Assembly (NCBI RefSeq): GCF_964340395.1
Contig: NC_135569.1
Location: 16,572,519-16,636,518, forward strand
Reading direction: 5' to 3'
DNA: 64,000 nt
Origin: Glandiceps talaboti
Taxonomy: Eukaryota; Hemichordata; Enteropneusta; Spengelidae
The position numbers were made by a program, and so were the translations under genes. Positions 33,010 to 44,482 of this stretch are shown piece after piece; the stretch's first letter is position 1, and every line of letters begins with the position of its first letter. The notes under the pieces were generated by a model. The model made no database searches. It saw nothing but the letters and a program-made list of their open reading frames with translations, and was not told where the DNA came from.

Positions 33010-33475
33010 AATTTGAAAGTTCGACGTACGGTACGGACCACTGATGACATATACATAGTGCAGTTGAATTTCTGGGTTGTAGAAGTATGACATTTATATT
33101 GTCGATAATTGAAATTTGTTTTAAATGTTTTAAAAGAATAACTACATTTTAATGTTTGTTAGTACAGTAATATTCCTAAATCATTGAGTTGAATTGAGAA
33201 ATCGGGACTTGCAGCAACACGGAGCACCATATATAAACATTTGCGATGCAAGTGATGAACGTATTCAGTTATTCAGAGCCCATAATTTTGTATCTAAAAT
33301 GATGTTTTTCTTTGGAAAAAATCTGCTTTAAGTGGCTTTTAAATATATTGAGATGAAACCATATAATAATGGGAGACATACTTTATTTTTTGTTTGTTTT
33401 ACCGGATATGTCTCAATTTGATTGATGAATCCTGTGACTCAAATATTACATGATCAATGCTACACTGTACAAAAA
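33010..33475 (+). mobile_element. Decayed relative of the 14639-16107 element
   Basis: Shares ordered blocks with 15165-15600: gttgaatttc(t/c)gggttg, acagtaa(t/c)attcctaaat, ttgagttga(a/g)ttgagaaatcg, gtgatgaacgtattcagtta and tgatgaatcctg(t/c)gactc. Many mismatches are C-to-T or G-to-A, as expected from CpG decay. The terminal repeats are not recognisable. Confidence 0.68.
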
Positions 33476-33734
33476 GTGAGATTTTACAGGGTGGGTAAAC
33501 CATGTGGTAAACATGGTTAAAGTACCATCTTTGTCCATGTTTGTCCTCGTGTGACCATGTTCATACATCTTGTTTACTAACACCTTTGACTAGGGGGGTA
33601 CAGCAGACTCAGTATCACTTTTGATACTAAATTTTACCCCGGAGTCAAATGTGTATGAAGATAATAATTTCACCACATACGTAGCCAGTGAAATATCTTC
33701 ACACATCACAATATGTTACCTTTATACTTTCCAT

Positions 33735-34020
33735 GGGTAAAGAAGGGGATATATGCTCTTTTAGATTGGGGCTATATAGAACTGTGTTTATCCACATTTA
33801 GAGAGGGGTCCAAACTTGGACACACATTGGCATAGATCTGTGTATCCTCCATGGGGTAAAGTAGGGAGTATGTGGTCATATAGACTGGGGGTGTATAGAA
33901 CCATGTTTATCTACATTTAGAAAGAGGTTCAAACTTGGACACACATTAGCATTATATCTTCATATCCTCCATAGGGTAAAGTAGGGAGTATGTGGTCATT
34001 TTTGATTTAGACTAGGGTGT
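33735..34020 (+). repeat. About 119-bp tandem repeat, 2.5 copies
   Basis: Blocks tccatggggtaaagtagggag, gactgggggtgtatag, catttagaaagaggt(t)c and aacttggacacacattagc recur at intervals of 118-120 bases (33731, 33849, 33969), with growing divergence to the left. Confidence 0.8.
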
Positions 34021-34399
34021 ATAGAATGCGAAAACAGCTGTTTATATACCATTCTACCTGTTGCTTATTGGGTAATACTAAGATAAACAGCCACATTCAT
34101 TCAATATATTAATATTATGATTGTTGGAGGTGCCAAAACAGATAACCGAACTGGAAAAACTAGTGTTTCTAAACTTAAAGGTTACAGACTTAATTTGAAA
34201 TAACAATTTTCAATCTTATGATAGTATATCAGAAGTTTATAGGACTAACGTTCTTCATATTATCGTGAACGAGGCTGCTTACGTAACCATTGACTAAATT
34301 AGCTTAATCCAAATGTCGTGCGTTTGCTCAGCCGGTACCAACGCTAATGACCTCGAACTTATGAAATCGGCTTTAGTTACCCGACCCAACCTAGATTTT

Positions 34400-34640
34400 C
34401 ACGCCGACCCTTACCTTTTTTTACGTATTTGAGGAAAATGATAACGAAGTCACGAAATTGTGAAGTCTCGCAAGAAATAGTGGGTGCGGAAACTGACACC
34501 AACTTAAAAAACAATATAAACCTTTTCTCCCAATCTGTAATGGCTGTACATCTGATAGGAAGAAATAAACAATACAGAAACCATTTGGAAAACAGTGGAA
34601 AACCTGAAATAGACACTCACACATGAAAAAAATACAAGGC
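34400..34640 (+). pseudogene. Repeat F, copy 1: frame ending DTHT-stop shared with 55480-55700
   Basis: A frame from about 34423 reads KMITKSRNCEVSQEIVGAET, continues and ends GKPEIDTHT then stop. The reverse strand of 55483-55690 reads NKIAKNCDVSQETVDVEID and so on, ending GKTELDTHT then stop. The two align codon by codon through about 60 residues with the same stop, and upstream both have tttacgtatt. I do not recognise the family. It may be the 3' end of a retroelement ORF or a processed exon. Confidence 0.5.
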
Positions 34641-34649
34641 AATAAAATA

Positions 34650-35590
34650 AAAAATCTACCAACCCAACTATTTTAACATTGAATGTAATCGGAACAACAC
34701 AATTTGTTTTTATTTCGCCTTACATGTATTTCCATTGAGAATTTTTTTGTAATTTTCATTATGAACTCTGAAATGAAGTCAAAATGCATGTACATTTGTC
34801 CTCACGTGGCCTTAAAGTTTTCTCACCGATTCTTAGAAAGTTGTTGTCATAACTTATAATATTGTGAACCTTGTATCCAACCAAATTATTTTCATACTTT
34901 GCCTTATTATTTCACCCTTGGAGTTGCTATGATGAATATGCTGTTTTATAGAGTTTAACTAATGTATTTTTAGTTGGGGTTATTTTCTGTTAAAAGTATG
35001 TTTGAGGGTTCAGTACGATTGAGTGAATGATTGTGTAGTCAGGCCTGACGCTGAGTAATTGTGATGTTATGATCGGGAAATATTCATTTATTGGCAATTC
35101 ATCACACAACATTAAAGGTATACTATGTTAGATGTCTCTAAATTCTTTAAACGTCATTTATTTCTTTTCATATTTGTGTGCATTAATTCACAGTATTTCA
35201 ATCATTTAGTTCCATTTGTCTCATTTCACATTGTCACATTAGAAGTACATGTGTTCTTTTCATCTTCCAATTCTGAATCATTTATTTGTTCATTCCATGT
35301 GTGCTTTCATGTGTATGCTGAACTTCAAGTCAAATATATTTGTTCAATTTCGTTGGTCTTGTTTTTTACTGCTAATGGTTGAGGTGTTACTATTTACTTC
35401 CTAAGTTTTATTTCTTAACTTCAACCCCTCTAAATGAATAAGGTTACATTCGTTTGGTAGTTCATTTGAAGTGATTTCTTATCTCATCAAACACGTTGCA
35501 TCGCTAAAGGACCCACTTGGATATTTGTCACCTCTGCACGTCAAAGTGAAAATGCTAATGCTGTGGTCTAGTAGCTATTCATAAGGTAAT
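34650..35590. other. No gene recognised
   Basis: AT-rich. The frame 35125-35382 is Phe/Ser/His rich with no motif. Confidence 0.45.
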
Positions 35591-35599
35591 TAAAAGTTC

Positions 35600-36305
35600 A
35601 ATGTACAGTTGAAGGTGACAAGTTCATCGCTAAAAGTTTCCAAACGATAAGATGTGGCTGTATAGTGTTAAAAGCACTTGAAAAGTCAAAGAACATTAAT
35701 CTGATTGAACTTCCATATTTTTCTAAATGAGAATATACATTATTTAAAACATGTAACATCACATCCTTCTATACCCCTGTTCTTACGATAGGCAAACTGT
35801 AATGGGTCAATAAAATCAGAGACTATAACTATTAACTTATTTGTAAAACTACTCGTTCACAGACTTACATAAAGGCTGACGTCAACGCAACTGGTCTTAG
35901 ATCGTTCATTGATGATATCACAGCTTTCTTTGGGACAGGAACAATATGAGAAGTTTTCCATGACATCGGAGCTAAGTCATGTTGAAAGCACAAATTGAAT
36001 TTGACAGACAGAATACGAGCAAGTTGATCAGCGCACAAGTTCAGAACACAGGGAGTAAAATTATCAGGCCCCGACACTTTGTTTGGGAGCACACTGGAGC
36101 ACCCGAAGCACCTCTTCCTTGTCGGTCGAGAGACGTTCGCCATCAGTGATATTTGAGGACGCCGCTCTCAGTTCATTCCTGATTGCTATGCTTGAAAGAG
36201 AAAACATAGCACTCAAACCTGTTATAGAATGCATTTAGTTCGTTTGCACGAGTTGTTGAATTGTCTCCTGTAGCATTGGTGTTTTGCTACCATCAGAGTA
36301 ACCAC
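35600..36305 (-). pseudogene. LINE reverse transcriptase pseudogene (minus strand)
   Basis: On the minus strand, from right to left: NSTTRANELNAFYNRFE, ELRAASSNITDGERLSTDKE, EVLRVLQCAPKQS, KVSGPDNFTPCVLNLCADQL, ARILSVKFNLCFQHDLAPM, WKTSHIVPVPKKAVISSMND, LRPVALTSAFMKSFERVVL, DPLQFAYRKNRGIEGCDV, and finally SAFNTIQPHL-like codons. This is the order of RT blocks 1-4 of CR1/L2/Rex-type LINEs. Frameshifts occur near 36180, 36080, 35865 and 35730. The catalytic YADD part would lie further left and is absent. Confidence 0.85.
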
Positions 36306-36965
36306 TCATAAGTTTCAGTACATTCCATCTACAGCTGAATGAAACTACTACTTAGGGGTAGAACAGAAGTCTCTCTGTACAGCTCAGAGTAAAAATGGAG
36401 GTGTACAGTCGATTTCAGTGTGCAGGAAAACTGATGTAATAAAACATGGCAAAAGTTACACTTGATCAATATATTGCTCAAAGTAATGTAGTTGGAAAGA
36501 TTGTGATGAATTGGTTGATTTAATGTTGGTAGGGATAAGCTTATTGGGACCTACAATGAGTGAACATGATAGTCAAGATTTTGATGGTGATAAAATAGTA
36601 TCACAGTATTGACTCGTAGGACTAAAATAATAAGACAGACATTAAGAGAAATATATAGACAAACAAATTAATATTTTCAATGTTTAAAGTTTGTGGCTAA
36701 TGACTTTTCCATGTTATTCTAATGGCTATGACGGTTTTGTTTTTTAAACCAACAGCTGCAGTGTTGACTGTCTTTAAAATGTGTTGTGACATATTGTGAG
36801 AGACCTTGTTAATTACTTTTCATCCGTGTCAGAGAATTAGATGTCATTCAATAAAATAAATATTGATGGTCAACACCCCTGGAAAATAACCCCAATCAAT
36901 ACAAGTACACTGGAAACTGATGGAAAACCCAGGGAAAACCTTGGAATTTTTTTTTTACTCCAAGT
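36306..36965. other. No gene recognised
   Basis: AT-rich DNA without a recognisable frame or repeat. Confidence 0.4.
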
Positions 36966-37115
36966 GTTTGAATCCTGCTTTCCTTACCTTCAGGGTTAAT
37001 TATCAAAATCAAGCCAATTTCTGTCTATCACAGACACATTGTAGAATTGAAATAACGCCAATTTCTTTTAAAACATGTTTACAAGTAATATTGAAAGAAA
37101 AAAACTATAGGCAAG
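36966..37115 (+). repeat. Family D copy
   Basis: accttcagggttaattatcaa, aatcaagccaatttctgtct and atcacagacacattgtag match 56300-56400. Plus orientation. Confidence 0.65.
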
Positions 37116-37304
37116 CATCATTTTGGTGACAATAAGTCTGAAACTTATGTCGAGAAACAAGTGTATGTGTTTCAGTAGTAAGGCATCATTTTACATCGGC
37201 TAGCACACATTTAGGCAAAATGATGGAAATAGAAAAAACACACAATATTGTCACAAATGATAGACCTTCAGAGTGTTTTGTTTGTTAATAACTTTAAAAT
37301 CAGG

Positions 37305-37505
37305 GGTTAATTGTCGGTTGTACTGAGTGGTGAAACCACTTTCCTCATACCACTGTGGTTGGGGTTCAAACCATTCGTTGTTTAGTTTGACTCTACTGAA
37401 CAATGCAGGTTTCCCCGTGTACTCCGGTTCCCCTTGCATTATCAAACACTGAATCCATGAGGGATGACCCTCACTGGATTTCTTGGCAGATAAATGTTTA
37501 CTTAG
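37305..37505 (+). mobile_element. Diverged tRNA-derived SINE, second copy
   Basis: Same family as 32278-32575 but more decayed: a degraded A box (actgagtggtgaaaccactt), a B-box remnant ggggttcaaacc, then ccgtgtactccggttccc and tgagggatgaccctcactgg. Confidence 0.75.
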
Positions 37506-39480
37506 AGAACTATCCAGTATAATTATTTTTATTATTATTTTTATTATGTACTTGAAATACATTCTCAGATATGTAAAAAGAAGTGCAATATGTCACATCT
37601 TGATAGGACAAACAATTTATTATACCAGAAGTGAAATTGAAAATTCTCTTGTCCATTGACAAGAGACCTTTGAAAAAAAAATTGAAGCCTGCAGGTGCAA
37701 AGCATAGTCCCAGGTGAACATTTTTGTTGCCCAACTTCAGTTTGAGCACTGTGTTGACATAAGAGATTATATAGTATTTAAAGCCTTATCACTTTGCTTA
37801 AAGGATACTATCTATAGTATTGTAATCAAGATTTGGACTGAGTTGTTAAATGGTGCTAATGCCAAACAAAGTGATATTATCCTTAGGTAGGGGGATGGGA
37901 GTCACGCATGTATTGCTAATATTCATAGATATCTCCCTCCAGGTGTACACTTTTCACCACTCTCATGACTCCTTTCCTTTACTTCTTAGCCAAGGGAAAA
38001 GACAACATAACATAGCCGACTACCCAGTTTGTAAGGGCCACTCAGTATACATCTCAAGTACCAATATCTAATGTCACAATGTCTCACATTGATACTTTAC
38101 CAACCAAATTTGATAATTGCATTACAATCTACTCTCCCTAGCTCCCATGTCTTTCAATGCAAAATACACTTTACCATCAATACCTCAAAACTATAACTCA
38201 GGAATATTGTCATAGCCGACACTTTTCCCGGATTTTGCATGTGCAAAAACGGCAACAATCTCTTGATGAGTAAAAATTTGCATTCATTGATACGTCATGG
38301 CTCTCATATATCGGGAGTTCATATATTCTTTTAATGCACTTTTAACACAACTGAACTGATTATTTTTTCTTGAGTGCTTGGAAATATCCTGTGTCAACAC
38401 ACAATTTTGCCAGTATAAAGACTGCTACTTCCACTAATTCCTTTTGGCTCAGGTGTGTTACTTGTTGTCTGCTAAAGGGCCTCCATGCCTTTCATCTATT
38501 TATACATGGCACTCCTATGGACCTTTCATAATTTGTTATACAGTACTTATGGTGCAGATAAATTCCACCCGAATGGTACTGTGTATTGCTCACATACCAA
38601 ATCCCAGCACATTTGAAACCCAAAAGCTTTCTGTCGTGTGATATTTTAACATGGTCATACCAACTTTTGTCATCACATTTGAAGTGAAAAATCTCCTTGT
38701 TCTAGATATCTTGTAACTTCCACCCATTGATCTAATTTGAAGTTCTCCTATTTTATCCAGAGACTCAGGTATCTCATATCAATGCACATACATGGTTTAA
38801 AGGCATAACTAATAGTTATGGTGGGTCCTTTCCAACTTTCCCTCACACTGATAGTGCTCCAGAATTTAATCTATCTGATATAGTTGTAGAAATAAACTGG
38901 CCAAAGTCTTTACATCCATCAGGACTGTTTTGAAGTACTATAAGTGGTGGGTATGAATGATTATAAGACTTGCTCTTAAAATTTCCCTTACAAGGAGTCA
39001 CATAGTGAGATACCTATATTCCCTCTGATAGCCAGTCTATGATTTGTTTTTCACAACTATTGTCAACTTGTCCCACGTATGTACGTGATTATGTATTTTA
39101 ACGGCTATTAAATCATTTTGGTTTCTTAATGTCATGTACCAGGGAGATATGTTGATTTTTTCCCTAGGCTACTGCTTCAACATCCGAGACAGTTGTAGAG
39201 TCATGCCTGGGTGCACCCTCAACAGACACCCAATAGAAGGTTTCACATTACTGCACATTTATAGTCCATTTCCCACATTGGAATATCGAACTGAAAGAAA
39301 ATTTTAACACCCCTTTTAATTGCATGTAGAAGGCACCCCAGACAGGATCCTACAAAAGGCAGGCTGTCATAAGGCAATGCCTTTTGGTGATCACACCCCT
39401 GTCTCAGAGTACTAATATCTTAACTTACAAGCTCACACTCAAATAGAGAACACATGAATGAAATTTATTCAAGGTTTAAT
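37506..39480. other. No gene; a family A-like head at 38336-38375
   Basis: AT-rich. The only repeat signal is ttttaacacaactgaactgatt at 38336, resembling the family A head without the rest. Open frames are short and unfamiliar. Confidence 0.45.
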
Positions 39481-39481
39481 T

Positions 39482-39986
39482 TTAATGACTCATCTCACAG
39501 GGAATTTTTTCTTCACAATATCTGGCGAAGTTCCTAACAATGCCACAAACATAACATTTCAAATATCTGGGTTTTACATCCACGTCTTCTCTGTAGTTTT
39601 TGGCCGGACAATGTGGAGTATGATTAGTATAATGGGTAGGCAACTTCCCATGTTGAAGGAACTTAGACACTTTTGATGCAATTTCTTCCTCTTCTTTATT
39701 TCCCAACAACAGAACGATAAGGTGCCCTGCTTCTTGCCCAAAATCATTTGTCTCAAATATGGCCAGCACTGCTCTGAACCTTTTCAATTTTGGGTGCAAA
39801 ATTTTTGTAGCCCGATCCACGAGTACTCTTAATCCATTCAGTATTTGTGTGGCCTTGTGTTCCATGTTGGTGTTTGTGCTAGCTCCATCACCTTTTGTAG
39901 AGCATTGTCCACAGATGTAGCGTTTGCCGTCTTTTTCTAATTCCTCTAATTTCTTTTGTAGTCCGTCCAACTGCAGCTGCACCTGC
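39482..39986 (-). CDS. Possible coding exon: coiled coil plus degenerate CCHC zinc knuckle
   Basis: Minus frame open for 169 codons. A possible acceptor (atgttgcag) lies at the 5' end, so coding may begin by splicing at VQLQLDGLQKKLEELEKDGK rather than at Met. It contains a short coiled-coil-like helix, CGQC, the segment ILNGLRVLVDRATKILHPKL, then a Cys-rich end CYVCGIVRNFARYCEEKIPC. The spacing CX2CX4(N)X4C is that of a retroviral-type zinc knuckle, with Asn in place of His. The downstream stop follows directly. The length and composition could fit a retroelement gag-like or domesticated protein. I cannot name a family. It is the longest frame in the window not explained by simple repeats. 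Confidence 0.4.
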
Positions 39987-39989
39987 AAC

Positions 39990-40475
39990 ATATAAAGTAC
40001 ACTCTTAGTACATATTCTACAGTTCCAACCTGTTTCTCACTTTCCCTCACAGGGAAGTCTTTGTCCCTCATGGACTATAAATGCCTTGACTCACATGGTA
40101 CATAGTATATTCTACAATTCACATCTAATTCTCACTTTCCCTCACAGGGAAGTCTTTGTCCCTCATTGACTCTAAAATGCCTTGACTCACATGGTACATA
40201 GTATTCTAAAATTCACATCTAATTCTCACTTTCCCTCACAGGGAAGTCTTTGTCCCTCATTGACTCTAAAATGCCTTGACTCACATGGTACATAGTATTC
40301 TACAATTCACATCTAATTCTCACTTTCCCTCACAGGGAAGTCTTTGTCCCTCATTGACTATAAAATGCCTTGACTCACATGGTACATAGTATTCTACAAT
40401 TCACATCTAATTCTCACTTTCCCTCACAGGGAAGTCTTTGTCCCTCATTGACTATAAAATGCCTTGACTTGCGTT
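39990..40475 (+). repeat. 94-bp tandem repeat, 5 copies
   Basis: Unit with ttctacaattcacatctaat, tctcactttccctcacaggg, aagtctttgtccctcattga and ctataaaatgccttgactca. It contains a phased ctttccctcacag|ggaag, an acceptor-like pyrimidine tract, in each copy. The first copy is diverged; the last three are almost identical. Confidence 0.88.
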
Positions 40476-41261
40476 ATACATCTTAATTTGATTTTAGGCA
40501 CTTTAACATCTCCGTTTTACTCTAAGACTCTTAAATTTATAATTACATACGTGCAAATACACATTATATTTTTTTTTTCTTGTAGTCCCCCTCCCCCATT
40601 CAAAATCAATCGGACATCCACATCAGTGTTCTCTATATGAATACTACTACGCAGTAGTCAGTGTACCACCTGTTACTTTATTATTACCACCAGACAGAGA
40701 AACTTGACCATGTAGTACACATGATGTTTATACTTCAGATCACCTCGCTGTACCCAAAGAGCTGTTCAGGAGTACTTATGCAGTGATGTGAGTTGATGTT
40801 AGCAAGCAACAGTCTGGGCCAACTTATTTTGGCAATTACACACAGATTTCATAAATGTGACAAATTTAAATACATCATCAAACAGCTTTGGCCTTTCATA
40901 CTTTCAAAACATATGGATAAAAAATCATTGAACAATCTTATTTTGAACATGAGAAATTGCATGGAAGTATACATCTACTGCATGCATGTGAAGTAGAGTG
41001 AGTCAATCCATACTAGAAGTATGGTACTCAGACTAACACTGTAGTTTGGAGTTGTGATTGTGAAGTTAGTTTGTAGCCAAATTACATTATTCTGTCAAAA
41101 ACACGGACTAATGTGTACCCCATGCTGAAATATTTCCGTCATGCATCAACTGTAAATTTTGTCATTTTCAAATTTGCATTAGGATCAACCGATTGTCAAC
41201 ATTGGTTATTAGTATATTGTGTAGAAGACTATGACACACACCCAACAAATAAGTAATTGTT
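40476..41261. other. No gene recognised
   Basis: AT-rich single-copy-looking DNA. Confidence 0.4.
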
Positions 41262-41307
41262 TAGCATAACTAAACTTCTTATGTTAAGTAATGCTATAGA
41301 CATGGCA

Positions 41308-41362
<55 letters not shown>

Positions 41363-41778
41363 CAACTTCAAGTCAAACACCACTGATCCAATTGCCATGA
41401 TATTTGATGGATATATTACGTTGGGTGTCTAGTTGGAAAATTTTTGAAATAAAGATCTTACCATCGATTAGTGATTTAATGGGTCAAAAAGGTGATTTTT
41501 GGTCAGAAAATGTAGACTCAAAAAGTACTGTGCAGGTTGGGTTGAAATTTGATTGGAACATTCTCGCTGGTGTTCAGATTACGAATTTTTCATTACATGA
41601 TAATATTACCAGTGGCTGTAATATGCAAATTAGGTACAGAAAATGTGTACTTTTGGTCAAAAACCTTTAATTCCAAAAGGACTAAACAGACTTAACAGAC
41701 AAGTGTATAAACATTCAAAAAATGTAAATAATGTAAAAACTACAGTTGTGCTACAACACATTGGCACTATTTTAGATA
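41262..41778 (+). repeat. Dispersed repeat family A, copy A5 (internally deleted)
   Basis: Head agcataactaaac ... gttaagtaatgct (hairpin with a changed pair), (TG)n at 41311-41360, the box ccaattgccatgatatttga, modules with caggttgggttgaaatttg and atatgcaaattagg. It then jumps to the usual end (cagttgtgctacaacacattggcactatttt). Confidence 0.82.
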
Positions 41779-44200
41779 TGCAAAATTAGGGTTAAAATAG
41801 AATTTTTTTAATATGGTGACTGTAATATAAATGTACAATATTTTATCAACTTTCTGTGTGAAATGTGTTCTATAGTGTGATACCACTAACTATTTTATTA
41901 CACTGCTAAAATGAAACTGCACAGTGGAAGAGCTGAACAGCAGAACCACTTTTACACAGTCATGAAAAAAAAAAAGGTGGTTCTATTCAGGCCGTTAGGT
42001 CACTTGTTCAAAGGTCTCATAGTTTACCAAGTTTCTGATGCGATGAGATGAAACAGTCAACTCATTCCTACTGTGATACTATTTCATGAAAATGTGGTCA
42101 AATTTTGTAACTTGTAAGGTCAGTGACAGCTTTTGATAATACCTTAGATTAAACTTTCTTCACCTGGAATACTTTGTACTTATACTATTAAATTGTATTA
42201 TTATATTAATATTATTATTATTTTTGTTATTATTCAAATTATTATTTGTTATTTTTTGTTGTAAATAAAGTTATTGTTATTATCACAACTGAACATCTCA
42301 GGTTCAATAATGTGTGTGTGTCTGTGTGTCTGTGTGTGTATCAGCAAACATCATCTTGTGGTGAAAAGGCTGTGCTAAATGTATAACTTTGGGTGACAAA
42401 AATAGTAGGGTGCTAAAAAACGTGTCACCTGACACAAAATCAACATGTACAATAACAGAAATATCTTGCCCATACAAAATAATTAATGAAGGCAGTGTGT
42501 ATATAAATGAATGAAAAATTGAAAGATAAGCTTAAATGCACTTGTTACACATGCAACAAATTTGATCCGACGATGAAACGCAACACTTAGATTCACGTCT
42601 TGGGTTCAAATCCCATTGGGAACAGGAGATACATATATTTCTCTGACACACTCAAACCCAGGTTGGGTGTCAATGGGTAGGCTGTATCACTCAGTTGTGT
42701 GTCACTCACAAGACCAGTGCGAATTTTGGTGACTCGGCCTGGAGTAACACCTTGAACAGTCGGAGACGTTTACTCACACAGAGCCTGTAGGTGCTATGTA
42801 TGGGATAGCCTGTGGACTGACTGGGAGAGCCATGACAGTTCCACAGTGACATGATAGGAAAAGTGCAATATAGCCCTGTTATGTAGTCCCAAACAAGAAT
42901 GTATATATATAATTGTAAGAAAGAAAATTGAAAATTGGTAACATGGAAACCCCAGAATCCAGAATCATTAAAGGGGAACAAGCTGAATTTATGTTTTTGG
43001 GGATGTATTTTTTTATAAAGTTTTCACGGTATTCTACTTACTGATGCATACCAACATTGTACACCCCCACCCCAATAATGATTACTTGCAATTGACTGAA
43101 CTGAAACCGGGTAATAACTTATAAATGATCTGATGACATAATTTATTATGTACAGGAACTCCATATTATATGTAATCAACAGTTCTAAGAATATCAGAAC
43201 AAAAATTGTGATGTCATAGAAGGTATACATCAACATTAACATTATACTAGAATATTGAAGGTTTTGTAAGTATTTTCACGTTTACAGACATATATGATTG
43301 TCAGCCTGAGCCAATTTAATAATCATGTTACACTCGCACAATAGTGTATGTGATGTTCCTTGAGCTAAACACTCAATACTATACAAGCATAACATTGACT
43401 GGGACTCCATTTCCATTTTATATTGACACATTCTGGCATGTATTTTTAAGAAAGATCACAGAGGATATCAACATCTGACACTGTAATCCCAAATCAAGAT
43501 CAACCAGAGATAGGGGCACACAGTACCAAACATTTATAATTGGCTGCAGTGATCATACTGCCACCTAGAGGTCAACTGCAACTGTGGAAATAGTCATTCA
43601 GATTAGGTTCAATGCTAAAATGTAAATTTTGTAATTCATTTCACCTACTGAGACCTACTGAATTATGGTCACTTGTAAAAGTTCTTTTTACTTCTTTTTA
43701 TTCATTGAAAGCCATAAACTTGTTCTAAGTGGTTCATAGTCATGATAATTGACATAATATACCTATAATGGTGTTTGTACAGATAGTATATACATAGAAA
43801 CATAGTATATTATTCAATAGTATTATACAGGCCTGTACGTCGTACGTACATACATATGTGTTTGTTTGTTTATTTGTTTGTCTGCCTGTCTGTCACAGTT
43901 CACTAACTAACTCACTCACTCACTCACTCACTCACTCACTCACTCACTCACTCACTTACTTACTTATGTGCTTTTTCCTGCAAAAAAAAACTTTCTGTGT
44001 TACTTTATAAAATAGCCACAAATGGTAGCTTAAATCTCATAGACACATAGTATTAAAATGTTTCTGCATCCATTTATATGGAGCTATTGTCACAATGATC
44101 CATTTCAACTTCAGGTTTTACACAGATGACGTCTTCAGATATCATGGACCTGGGTCTCTGACGTAGTCAATCGTGCATTTCAGTTGACAGAACGGAATGT
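41779..44200. other. No gene; A head at 42281, weak B-box motif at 42606, (CTCA)n at 43905-43965
   Basis: 42281-42345 is a diverged family A head (atcacaactgaac, ggttcaataatgtgtg) without the body. gggttcaaatccc at 42606 resembles an RNA polymerase III B box but no A box is seen. 43905-43965 is a (CTCA)n microsatellite. The minus frame 42706-42981 is unfamiliar. Confidence 0.5.
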
Positions 44201-44482
44201 TCAACTGTCTCCTGGTTTCCTGGAGAGAGGCGAGAATAAAACATAGATATGGGTTACCATAATCATAAATGACATAAAGAGGTTACATTTTCGAAGAATT
44301 TTATCCATTGCTGCTTGCGGTACTGTCGTCTGGAGTTTACAGCTACATTTCGCATTGGAAATTGAAGAATATGTATCCATGGATTGCAGTCCCCGAGTCT
44401 CGCCCTGAAGAAACAGTCTGGCATCTTTGAAAAGTGTTACGTCAGGCCAGGCATCTGTCACTTTCAAAAGATCTTTGAACAC
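44201..44482 (-). other. Unassigned 93-codon minus frame
   Basis: Starts MFKDLLKVTDAWPDVTLFKD and includes FLQGETRGLQSMDTYSSISN. Codon use looks less repeat-like than the surroundings. No family recognised, no splice context that decides it, and no similar copy in the window. It could be chance. Confidence 0.15.

Noticed and set aside
42590-42620. tRNA gene or SINE around gggttcaaatccc
   Set aside because: A B-box-like motif only; no A box, no cloverleaf and no second copy in the window.
44201-44482. Host gene on the minus strand
   Set aside because: 93 codons without domain, splice or conservation evidence; kept only as an unassigned frame of low confidence.
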